Assembly (NCBI RefSeq): GCF_002192535.1
Contig: NZ_NAIA01000001.1
Location: 61,333-125,332, forward strand
DNA from: Polynucleobacter hirudinilacicola
GTDB lineage: Bacteria; Pseudomonadota; Gammaproteobacteria; Burkholderiales; Burkholderiaceae
DNA length: 64,000 nt
Direction of reading: 5' to 3'
Under the pieces are notes generated by a model that did not search any database, had not been told where the DNA came from, and saw nothing but the letters and a program-made list of their open reading frames with translations. How positions within the stretch are numbered: position 1 is the first letter of the stretch; each line of letters begins with the position of its first letter. The position numbers and the translations under genes are program-made. Positions 1 through 7,126 of this stretch are shown here, piece by piece.

Positions 1-1
1 A

Positions 2-1123
2 ATTTCTCAGCCGATTGCTGCGCGTGTAGATGAGATGGTTTCTGGTGTGCGCTCACAAGTTGCGGTGAAGATTTTTGGCGAGGATCTAGCCGTTTTGCAA
101 AAGCTGGGCTCACAGATTGGTCAAATCTTAACCAAGATGAAGGGTAGCAATGACTTGCGCATAGAGCAAGCTTCTGGTCAGAACTACCTCAATATCAAAA
201 TTGATCGCGATGCCATTGCGCGCTATGGCATTAATGTTTCTGATGTTAACGAAGTGATTGAAACGGCTATTGGCGGCAAGCAAGCCAGTATTGTTTACGA
301 AGGGGAGAGACGCTTTCCTTTGGTACTCCGCTATCCTAGCCCTTATAGAAATAATATTGATGCAATTGAGAATATTATTTTGCATTCACCCAATGGCGCT
401 CAGGTGTTGATGCGAGATTTAGCTGAGATCTCGCTAGTTGAGGGGCCTGCCCAAATTTCTCGTGAGTCTGGTAGACGTCGTTTGGTTGTCGGTGTCAACG
501 TAGAGGGTCGCGACTTAGGTGGATTTGTTGAAGAGGCCCAAAGTCTGATTGCTAAAAACGTAGAGCTACCTCAAGGCTATACCCTGCAATGGGGCGGTCA
601 GTTTGAAAATATGCAAAGAGCGATGGCACGCCTCATGATTATTATTCCGCTAACTATTCTGGCAATTTTTTTCCTACTCTTTATGCTCTTCAAATCGCTC
701 AGATTGGCTGGCTTAATTATTTTGGTACTGCCATTTGCTTCTATTGGCGGCGTCTTTGGATTATTCCTGACGGGCGAGTACCTCTCCGTGCCAGCAGCAG
801 TAGGGTTTATCAATCTCTGGGGTATAGCGGTTCTCAATGGAGTAGTGCTGATTTCCTTTATTAAGCAACTGCGCGAGGATGGCTACAGTATGGAAGATGC
901 TTTGTTACATGGCTGCGGGCATCGCTTTCGGCCTGTCATGATGACGGCTTCAGTTGCGATGTTGGCCTTAGTGCCGATGTTGTTCTCAGGTGGGCCAGGG
1001 TCCGAGGTTACTCGCCCTCTTGCTGCAGTGGTTATTGCTGGCTTGGTGACCTCAACAGCCTTAACATTATTAGTACTACCCGTCTTATATAGATGGTTTG
1101 AAGAAAAAGAGGTGGAAGCATGA
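2..1123 (+). CDS. CusA/CzcA-family heavy-metal RND efflux pump, C-terminal part
   Basis: The reading frame is already open at base 2 and runs 374 codons to a stop, so the 5' two thirds of the gene lie outside the window. The visible part begins with ISQPIAARVDEMVSG, typical of the periplasmic porter domain of CusA/CzcA pumps. It ends with the last transmembrane bundle (from about residue 210 of the fragment: IIIPLTILAIFFLLFMLF and the following helices). Such proton-driven inner-membrane pumps export divalent or monovalent metal cations through a tripartite complex. The stop overlaps the start of the P-II-like gene by 4 bp, so the two are co-translated. The metal specificity cannot be read from this fragment. 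Confidence 0.93.
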   Translation: MSQPIAARVDEMVSGVRSQVAVKIFGEDLAVLQKLGSQIGQILTKMKGSNDLRIEQASGQNYLNIKIDRDAIARYGINVSDVNEVIETAIGGKQASIVYEGERRFPLVLRYPSPYRNNIDAIENIILHSPNGAQVLMRDLAEISLVEGPAQISRESGRRRLVVGVNVEGRDLGGFVEEAQSLIAKNVELPQGYTLQWGGQFENMQRAMARLMIIIPLTILAIFFLLFMLFKSLRLAGLIILVLPFASIGGVFGLFLTGEYLSVPAAVGFINLWGIAVLNGVVLISFIKQLREDGYSMEDALLHGCGHRFRPVMMTASVAMLALVPMLFSGGPGSEVTRPLAAVVIAGLVTSTALTLLVLPVLYRWFEEKEVEA

Positions 1124-1443
1124 TGGAAGTCAAGGCGGTGATTCGCCCAAATAAGTTAGCTGCTCTTAGAACGGCCTTATTAGAAACCCCTGGATTTCCA
1201 GGAATGACGGTTACTAAGGTTGAGGGCTGCAGCGCACCTTCTAAAACTAGCAAAGCCAATATCAAAGATGAGTTAACAGATTACTCGGCAAAGGTTCGCC
1301 TTGAAATTGTGTGTAACGATGAAATTGCAGAAGTCCTAATGGATAGGATAGTGGCAGTCTGTCAGACCGGGCAAATGGGGGATGGCGTTGTGTGGTGCAC
1401 TCCAGTCCCTAAAGCCTTCTTCATTGCTAAATCATCTAGTTAA
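1120..1443 (+). CDS. P-II-like regulatory protein linked to the metal efflux pump
   Basis: A 107-residue protein whose ends match the P-II fold: an N-terminal strand with AVIRPNKLAALR, then GMTVTKVEG, and a C-terminal TGQMGDGVVW resembling the TGKIGDGKIF nucleotide-binding motif. The T-loop with the uridylylated tyrosine of GlnB/GlnK is absent, which argues against a classical nitrogen sensor. It starts inside the pump stop codon (ATGA overlap). A P-II subgroup (PII-NG) encoded beside cation efflux genes is described in the literature. I infer that this protein belongs there and modulates or senses the state of the pump. Ligand unknown. Confidence 0.8.
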   Translation: MMEVKAVIRPNKLAALRTALLETPGFPGMTVTKVEGCSAPSKTSKANIKDELTDYSAKVRLEIVCNDEIAEVLMDRIVAVCQTGQMGDGVVWCTPVPKAFFIAKSSS

Positions 1444-1558
1444 ATCAGCAGAAATCTGCTTTTAATCCATGTGTACACAAATTAAGCCCAATTCAGGGCT
1501 ATGCACTTTAATTGGTATGCATTAATATATTTGTAACAACGATCACCTGGAGGTAGAT

Positions 1559-1690
1559 ATGGACCAAAAACGTATGATTGAAGTACGAGATAAATCAAAA
1601 AATATTTACCTGATAGGTATCGCGGTATTTACAGGTATTTTTTCAACGATTGCAGTTTGCGCTTGGTTTCTATCAAGCCTCAATTTCTAA
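1559..1690 (+). CDS. Small single-pass membrane protein
   Basis: A 43-codon ORF with a strong ribosome-binding site (CTGGAGGT, 6 nt before the ATG). It encodes a charged N-terminus of about 16 residues (several K, R, D) followed by one hydrophobic helix, about residues 17-40 (IYLIGIAVFTGIFST onward), and a very short tail. The topology suggests one inner-membrane segment. No family recognised. It stands alone between the P-II-like gene and the HD-domain gene. The RBS is the main reason to believe it is translated. Confidence 0.6.
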   Translation: MDQKRMIEVRDKSKNIYLIGIAVFTGIFSTIAVCAWFLSSLNF

Positions 1691-1779
1691 TATCCCCGAT
1701 TCATTTGTATCAAGCCCATCAGGTATTGGCTTGAAGACTAGTATTTTATTGGTTTGTTCTATTACTTGAAAGATTCTTT

Positions 1780-2331
1780 ATGGAAAAAATGCACTTCACA
1801 AGAATGGACCAAGGTACTGTAGCTGACTTTGAGGTGATGAAAGAGGTTCATGAAAGAACCTTGGCGAATCTTCCCGATAAGCTTTATGGCCTCTTGGAAG
1901 ACCTGGCTAAAGATACTGCTTATAACATTTCACGGAAGGATCATTGCCTCCAAGCTGCCACTAGAGCTTTGCGTGACAACCGCGATGATGAGTATGTTGT
2001 TGTCACTCTATTTCATGACATCGCTGAGCCCTTAGCCCCCTTTAATCATGGTGAGGTTATTGCATCCATTTTGCACCCCTTTATCTCTAGAAATAATTAT
2101 TGGATGTTGGTCCAGCACGGCTTATTTCAGACTTATTTTTATGCCGATAGGCTCGGCCTAGATCCCAATGCACGTGATCAGTACAAATCAGATCCTGCCT
2201 ATGAGCAAACCGTAGAGTTTTGTGCCAAGTATGATGAAATCTCTTTTGATCCCAATTACAAAAGTGAGCCCCTATCTACATTTGATCCAATAGTAAGAAG
2301 GGTGTTAAAAAAACAATGGGTGGCTCCATAA
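1780..2331 (+). CDS. HD-domain protein (metal-dependent, PhnZ/MIOX-like region)
   Basis: A 183-residue soluble protein. An HD motif appears as FHDIAEPLAPFNHGE, with a second histidine shortly after it, and HG further on (VQHGLF). Histidine and aspartate residues in this spacing bind metal in HD-superfamily phosphohydrolases, and in the diiron oxygenases PhnZ and myo-inositol oxygenase. The extended HD-plus-NHGE pattern is more like the oxygenase branch than a nucleotide phosphohydrolase, but this is only an impression. The neighbours do not suggest a pathway. The start at 1780 is followed closely by a second in-frame ATG at 1789. Confidence 0.7.
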   Translation: MEKMHFTRMDQGTVADFEVMKEVHERTLANLPDKLYGLLEDLAKDTAYNISRKDHCLQAATRALRDNRDDEYVVVTLFHDIAEPLAPFNHGEVIASILHPFISRNNYWMLVQHGLFQTYFYADRLGLDPNARDQYKSDPAYEQTVEFCAKYDEISFDPNYKSEPLSTFDPIVRRVLKKQWVAP

Positions 2332-2414
2332 ATTATTTCGAATGCTTTTGGAGTCCATCCCCAGTTTTTAAATGAGTCTTGGATCTAGCGATCCTCCAAT
2401 CCTGATGCTTGGTT

Positions 2415-2600
2415 TTACTTGAAGAAAAGAAATGCTCCTGTAATTGCAATTAGTCCATACAGGATGAGGTAAATTTTGATGTCTTTAAAAACAACTTCTG
2501 GAGGAAGTTTTTTATATTTTAAAAGATAGAGGTGGTAGATGACGGGTGAAATCAATATCACACTGAATTCAATAATGAGCTCTATTATTTCTCCGGTCAT
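2415..2600 (-). CDS. Small two-helix membrane protein
   Basis: A 61-residue ORF with two hydrophobic segments (about residues 5-27 and 42-59) separated by a charged loop containing KYKKLPPE. Its ATG follows directly after the stop codon of the upstream small ORF at 2601-2750, with no intervening base. It lacks a clear ribosome-binding site, so translational coupling is likely. No family recognised. Confidence 0.55.
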   Translation of the reverse strand: MTGEIIELIIEFSVILISPVIYHLYLLKYKKLPPEVVFKDIKIYLILYGLIAITGAFLFFK

Positions 2601-2750
2601 CTATTTAATAGATTTACTTTTTGAGAAATTGATCAAAGCAGCGCATACGATACCTACGGCAAAGAGTAAAAAAGATCCTGTTTTTACATAGACAATAAAG
2701 CCTAGAAATGCCAGGCCAAATGCAAATAACCCCCACTTATCTCGAGACAT
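2601..2750 (-). CDS. Small two-helix membrane protein
   Basis: A 49-codon ORF preceded by AAGGAA about 7 nt before its ATG. The product begins MSRDKWGLFAFGLAF and contains two closely spaced hydrophobic helices (about residues 6-22 and 26-42), ending in a short basic tail with SKSKSIK. Its stop codon abuts the start of the next small membrane ORF (2415-2600), so the pair forms a mini-operon. The function is unknown and I recognise no family. Confidence 0.55.
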   Translation of the reverse strand: MSRDKWGLFAFGLAFLGFIVYVKTGSFLLFAVGIVCAALINFSKSKSIK

Positions 2751-2930
2751 TAAATATTTCCTTAAAAATATTGAATTCATTTTAGGCCGTGTCTAGCGGC
2801 ATTGAGGTGAGCCTCTTGCCATCAGTGCGCGTTTAAATCATAACCCAGGCTTTTGGTTTTCATCATGACTTGAGTGAGTCAGGTTGATTTAAAAAACTAC
2901 ATTTATGTTTTGTGAGATTCTATCCCAAAG

Positions 2931-2962
2931 AAAAAGCCCCCGAACTTTCATTCGAGGGCTTT
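2931..2962 (-). terminator. Rho-independent terminator of the rubrerythrin gene
   Basis: A near-perfect inverted repeat (AAAGCCCYCGAA / TTCGAGGGCTTT) with a 6-nt loop. Read on the minus strand it is followed by a run of five T. It starts about 20 bp after the rubrerythrin stop codon. Confidence 0.85.
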
Positions 2963-2982
2963 TAATCAATTGACTTAGCTAA

Positions 2983-3420
2983 TTAAGCGTTTGCCAAATG
3001 TGCTTCTAAAGTCTTAGTGAACTTATTAGCGTGGCTACGCTCAGCCTTTGCCAATGTTTCAAACCAGTCAGCGATTTCATCAAAGCCTTCGTCGCGTGCT
3101 GTTTTTGCCATACCTGGGTACATGTCTGTGTACTCATGTGTTTCGCCGGCGATAGCTGCTTGCAATGCTTCAGCAACTGTCTTAGCTGGCATGCCAGTAC
3201 CTGGCTCGCCTGCGCCGCCTTCGATCAAGTATTCCATGTGACCGTGAGCGTGGCCTGTTTCGCCTTCAGCTGTTGAGCGGAATACAGCTGCAACATCATT
3301 TGCACCAGCGATATCTGCTTGGTTTGCGAAATACAAGTAACGACGATTTGCCTGTGATTCACCAGCAAATGCTTCCTTCAAAGACTGCTCAGTCTTTGTA
3401 CCTTTTACAGTTTTAGCCAT
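2983..3420 (-). CDS. Rubrerythrin-type diiron protein (no rubredoxin domain)
   Basis: A 145-residue erythrin-like four-helix protein. The first iron-binding half is [18 protein letters not shown], followed by an ExxH-type motif ([10 protein letters not shown]). The second half carries [11 protein letters not shown] and [10 protein letters not shown]. Family members are peroxidases that reduce H2O2 at a diiron centre. The usual C-terminal rubredoxin domain is missing, so an external electron donor is needed. A good RBS (TAGGAG) precedes the ATG. The gene is divergent from the Fe-S protein and DUF3501 genes, a grouping seen in several proteobacteria, and OxyR lies just beyond. I infer a peroxide-defence module. 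Confidence 0.92.
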   Translation of the reverse strand: MAKTVKGTKTEQSLKEAFAGESQANRRYLYFANQADIAGANDVAAVFRSTAEGETGHAHGHMEYLIEGGAGEPGTGMPAKTVAEALQAAIAGETHEYTDMYPGMAKTARDEGFDEIADWFETLAKAERSHANKFTKTLEAHLANA

Positions 3421-3797
3421 GTTTGACTCCTAAAAACGGGTTAATTGAAATAGGGGTGATTGCGTCACCACGGACTCATTATGGACAAAATTAGCACCCT
3501 CAATAATCGTATTTTTGTATGGTCTTGATAGTTAAAAACAACTGATATAAATATTTCAATTAATAAAATAAAAGACTAAAGCTACATTAAAATTGCACTT
3601 AAAGGGGTAAACCCACAAATGAAGCCTCTATTTGAGGGTTTATCGGAACCTTAGGCTTAGTTACCCCCAGATTTCTAGGTATTTAGTTATTTTCTATTGA
3701 AATTGTTAATTAATACAATTTTACTATCGGATCTTTGGGTCATACACTAGCTTCATTGAGTTGCATGGCCCATGCAGAAAAACATAAGAGAACGAAT
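3421..3797. other. Divergent intergenic region of the peroxide-defence block
   Basis: A 377-bp AT-rich gap between rubrerythrin (minus) and the Fe-S protein (plus). It must hold both promoters. It contains AT-rich tracts around 3540-3600 and 3690-3725, and a GATAGTTAAAAACAACTGAT stretch near 3526 that only loosely resembles an OxyR site. I see no gene, no hairpin with a T run and no confident operator. Confidence 0.4.
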
Positions 3798-5135
3798 ATG
3801 ACAACACGTGAAGGTAGCCTAGAGGCTCCAACAAGACACCCCTTGGATTGGAAAAATCCTCAGTTTTACGATAAGGCTGATTTAGAAGCCGAGATGGAGC
3901 GTGTATTTGATCTTTGCCATGGATGCCGTCGTTGCGTCAGTCTTTGCGGTTCTTTCCCAACTCTTTTTGATTTGGTTGATGCTACCGAAGATCTCGAGAT
4001 GGAGCAGGTCGATAAAGCTGACTATCAGAAGGTAGTTGATCAGTGCTATCTCTGCGATGTTTGCTATATGACTAAGTGCCCTTATGTTCCACCTCATCCT
4101 TGGAATATTGATTTCCCGCATCTGATGTTGCGCGCAAAGGCAGTGAATTTTAAAGATGACAAAGCAACTTTCCGCGATAAATTACTCTCATCTACCGACA
4201 AGCTTGGCCACTTCGCCGGAATTCCGATTGTTACTCAAGCAGTCAATGCAGTAAACAGTACTGGACTTGCGCGCTTGGTGATGGAAGGCGCCTTAGGCGT
4301 TGATAAGAATGCTTGGATTCCTGAATACGCTCCGAAGACTTTCCCACAGTTGGCGAAGAAGTCAGACGCATGGCCAGTCGTTGATGGCGTTAAGACTCCA
4401 GGCAAGGTAGCTATCTACGCCACTTGCTACATCAATTACAACGAACCCGGAATTGGTCAAGATCTTATTAAGGTTCTTAAACACAATCAAATTCCATACG
4501 AGTTAGTGGATAAAGAAGCTTGCTGCGGTATGCCAAAGCTGGAGCTCGGCGACTTGGAGTCTGTTGCAGAGAACAAAGAAAAGAATATTCCTAAATTGGC
4601 TAAATTAGCGCGTGAGGGATATGCGATTCTGACCCCAATCCCATCATGCACCCTGATGTTTAAGCAAGAGCTACCCTTGATGTTCCCAGATTGTGCTGAT
4701 ACACAGTTAGTTAAAGAGGCGATGTGGGATCCATTTGAATACTTTATGGCACGCAATTCTGATGGGCTGCTGAAAAAAGATTTCAGCAAAGAGTTGGGGC
4801 ATGTTAGCTATCACATGGCTTGCCATTCTCGCGTACAAAACGTGGGTCAAAAAACTGCTGAAACTCTGAAGCTCATTCCTGGCACGGAAGTCAATGTTGT
4901 AGAGCGTTGCTCAGGACATTCTGGAACTTGGGGTGTCAAAAAAGAGTTTCATGAAACAGCGATGAAGATTGGTAAACCTGTTTTCAAAAGAATGGCAGAG
5001 GAAGAGCCAAATTACATCAGCTCAGATTGTCAGCTTGCTGGCCATCATATTGAGCAGGGTATGGAGGAATTGGGATTGCCGAAATCAGAAATGGCACATC
5101 CACTCACTTTGCTTGCTAAAGCATACGGTCTGTAA
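3798..5135 (+). CDS. Fe-S oxidoreductase with two [4Fe-4S] motifs and CCG domains (HdrB/GlcF-like)
   Basis: A 445-residue protein. Two [4Fe-4S] ferredoxin-like motifs lie near the N-terminus: C40, C43, C46, C50 (CHGCRRCVSLC) and C83, C86, C89, C94 (CYLCDVCYMTKCP). Two cysteine-rich CCG domains follow, one with EACCGMPK and one where the motif reads CSGHSG rather than CCG. Such domains are found in heterodisulfide reductase subunit B and in glycolate oxidase GlcF. The start at 3798 fits better than the upstream one at 3735, which adds an unrelated 21 residues. It is followed after 34 bp by the DUF3501 gene and lies opposite rubrerythrin. I infer that it passes electrons to rubrerythrin. Confidence 0.88.
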   Translation: MTTREGSLEAPTRHPLDWKNPQFYDKADLEAEMERVFDLCHGCRRCVSLCGSFPTLFDLVDATEDLEMEQVDKADYQKVVDQCYLCDVCYMTKCPYVPPHPWNIDFPHLMLRAKAVNFKDDKATFRDKLLSSTDKLGHFAGIPIVTQAVNAVNSTGLARLVMEGALGVDKNAWIPEYAPKTFPQLAKKSDAWPVVDGVKTPGKVAIYATCYINYNEPGIGQDLIKVLKHNQIPYELVDKEACCGMPKLELGDLESVAENKEKNIPKLAKLAREGYAILTPIPSCTLMFKQELPLMFPDCADTQLVKEAMWDPFEYFMARNSDGLLKKDFSKELGHVSYHMACHSRVQNVGQKTAETLKLIPGTEVNVVERCSGHSGTWGVKKEFHETAMKIGKPVFKRMAEEEPNYISSDCQLAGHHIEQGMEELGLPKSEMAHPLTLLAKAYGL

Positions 5136-5169
5136 GTAAAACAAAAAAATACAAAGGAATTATTAAAGT

Positions 5170-5754
5170 ATGGCAACTATTACACGCGATAGCCTTCTAA
5201 GTCTTGAGGCATATCACAAAGAGCGTCCTGAATTTCGCGAGAAGGCAATTAAAGAGCGTCGTTTGCGCACTGTTCATCTTGGTGATCATGTGACGATGAT
5301 TTTTGAGAATGAATTTCTCATGCGTTATCAGATACAAGAAATGTTACGCGTAGAAAAGACATTTGAGGAAGAGGGCATTGAGGATGAATTGAATGCCTAC
5401 AACCCCTTAGTTCCTGGAGGCTCTGACTTCAAAGCAACAATGATGATTGAATATCCTAATGAAGCCGATCGTAAAGTCGCACTTGCTAAATTAGTCGGTA
5501 TTGAGCATCAGATATTTATTGAAGTAGAAGGGCAGCCCCGTGTCTACGCTATTGCTGATGAAGATTTAGAGCGCTCTACTGCCGAGAAGACATCTGCAGT
5601 GCACTTCATGCGCTTTGATCTGAGCGAGGATATGAAGAGAGCCTTGAAAGCCGGCGCTCAATTAATGGTGGGCTGTGATCACAAGGGATACCCAATGCAT
5701 GTTCAAACACTGCCGCTGGAAACCTTGGCATCTTTAGTTTCTGACTTAAGCTAG
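5170..5754 (+). CDS. DUF3501 family protein
   Basis: A 194-residue soluble protein with the features of DUF3501: an N-terminal RDSLLSLEAYHKERPEFR segment, then ENEFLMRYQIQEMLRVE, a central NPLVPGGSDFKATMMIE block, and AVHFMRFDL near the C-terminus. The biochemical function of the family is unknown. It follows the Fe-S protein by 34 bp with an AAAGGAA ribosome-binding site and is probably in the same transcript. The repeated association of DUF3501, rubrerythrin and this type of Fe-S protein suggests one oxidative-stress system. It is convergent with oxyR, with 11 bp between the stops. Confidence 0.88.
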   Translation: MATITRDSLLSLEAYHKERPEFREKAIKERRLRTVHLGDHVTMIFENEFLMRYQIQEMLRVEKTFEEEGIEDELNAYNPLVPGGSDFKATMMIEYPNEADRKVALAKLVGIEHQIFIEVEGQPRVYAIADEDLERSTAEKTSAVHFMRFDLSEDMKRALKAGAQLMVGCDHKGYPMHVQTLPLETLASLVSDLS

Positions 5755-5765
5755 CAAAGTTCGCC

Positions 5766-6692
5766 TTAAAGGTAGGTAACTCCAGGCAGATCGGACTCAC
5801 GTATAACCTTGGCCAATTCCTCCATGGCAGCAGCACGAGGAAAATTTTTGCGCCAGACGAGACAAATTCTTCTAGTAGGGATGGGGTCTTCAAAAGGGAT
5901 ATAGCGAATGAGCTGGTCTGTCGCATCTGGGTCAGCAACGGAGGTGCGAGGCATTACAGAAATGCCAATACCGCTGGCTACCATTTGTCGAATGGTTTCC
6001 AAAGAAGATCCTTCAAAGCTCCGTTGTTCACCAAGAGTGGCGCCTGAGCCAAAGCGGTTTAGCTCTGGGCAAACCCCTAGGACATGATCTCGAAAGCAGT
6101 TGCCGGTTCCGAGTAATAAAGTATTTTGCTCCTTGAGCTCAAGGTGAGGTATTGACTTACGGAACTCCCAAGGATGACCCTTAGGTACAGCAACTAAAAA
6201 TGGTTCATCGTATAAATCAATTTGGTTTAAGCCGGTATTTGTAAAGGGCTCCGCTAAAACTAAGCAATCTAAAGCGCCTTGACGCAGTATCTCAAGTAAA
6301 CGAACGGTATAGTTTTCCTCCAAAAATAAAGGAATATTTGGCAATCGTTCTCTTGCAATTCTCACTAAGCTGGGAAGTAGGTAGGGCGCAATGGTATAAA
6401 TCGCGCCGAGTCGCAAAGGACCTGATAAGGGATCCTGCCCATGCATCGCAAGATGTTTTAAAGAATTCGCCTCTTCAAGCACTCTTTGGGCTTGATCAAC
6501 AATGAGTCCACCTAAGCTGGTCATCGAAACCTCAGTATTGGTCCGCTCAAAAATTTGCGTATTGAGCTCTTCCTCGAGTTTTCTGACGGCCACCGATAAA
6601 GTTGGCTGAGAAACAAAGCAGGCATCTGCCGCTCTGCCAAAGTGGCGCTCGCGAGCAACTGCGACGATATAGCGTAATTCTGTAAGTGTCAT
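5766..6692 (-). CDS. oxyR: Hydrogen peroxide-responsive LysR-type regulator OxyR
   Basis: A 308-residue LysR-family activator. The N-terminal helix-turn-helix (about residues 1-60: TLTELRYIVAVARERHFGRA, SQPTLSVAVRKLE) is followed by a substrate-binding-like domain. Cysteines fall at residues 199 and 208 in GTGNCFRDHVLGVC, exactly the numbering of the redox disulfide pair of E. coli OxyR, where oxidation by H2O2 switches the protein on. It is adjacent to the rubrerythrin / Fe-S / DUF3501 block, which is a plausible target. Its start faces a long intergenic stretch holding the most distal tRNA-Lys fragment. Confidence 0.93.
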   Translation of the reverse strand: MTLTELRYIVAVARERHFGRAADACFVSQPTLSVAVRKLEEELNTQIFERTNTEVSMTSLGGLIVDQAQRVLEEANSLKHLAMHGQDPLSGPLRLGAIYTIAPYLLPSLVRIARERLPNIPLFLEENYTVRLLEILRQGALDCLVLAEPFTNTGLNQIDLYDEPFLVAVPKGHPWEFRKSIPHLELKEQNTLLLGTGNCFRDHVLGVCPELNRFGSGATLGEQRSFEGSSLETIRQMVASGIGISVMPRTSVADPDATDQLIRYIPFEDPIPTRRICLVWRKNFPRAAAMEELAKVIRESDLPGVTYL

Positions 6693-6772
6693 ATGAAGAA
6701 TATTATGCTGCCGTTCGGAATTCTATGCACAAATCCAGCTAGATTGAGTATTGGCACGCTATCAGGATGCCA

Positions 6773-6826
6773 GGAAAGAAAGGCTCTACAGAGCGAGGCT
6801 GAGTAATGCTTGGTGGGTCGGGCGAG
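6773..6826 (-). repeat. Most distal tRNA-Lys 3'-end remnant with decayed hairpin
   Basis: Bases 6811-6826 match the last 16 nt of the tRNA-Lys gene, including CCA (read on the minus strand). To the left is a sequence with the same layout as the other copies (AAAGAAAGG, a short inverted repeat around GCTCT/AGAGC, then GTAATGC before the tRNA end). Only a third of the usual tRNA fragment survives, so on its own this match would be weak. The shared hairpin-spacer-tRNA layout supports it. Confidence 0.55.
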
Positions 6827-7126
6827 AGTAGAGAAAAAGTACTATTTAACGAGGATAGGCTTTATCTGGGGTGGAAAGCTCCTATAAAACAAAGTTTAGT
6901 TATTCCTTGGGTTTCTATATGCCTCAGGCAAGCAATGCTGAGGATAAATTATTGGTGTAGACTGAAGTAGCCTTATTTTTGGCTTAGAGATTTGGGCATT
7001 ACCCATCCACTAATCCCAGTAGCTTGTATTCTTTTTAATTGAAACATTTTACCAATAAATAACAATCAGATTTTGTAAGTGCAGATGTGCTTAGACAGAT
7101 TTGATGCGGACTATCCGGAACAGGCA
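6827..7126. other. Non-coding stretch before the adenylate cyclase
   Basis: About 300 bp between the distal tRNA remnant and the cyclase gene. It becomes strongly AT-rich towards 7040-7070, where the cyclase promoter probably lies. I see no gene, clear operator or hairpin in it. Confidence 0.3.

Noticed and set aside
3520..3550. OxyR binding site before the rubrerythrin or Fe-S genes
   Set aside because: Only a loose ATAG-like match without the full four-part spacing, so I did not call it.
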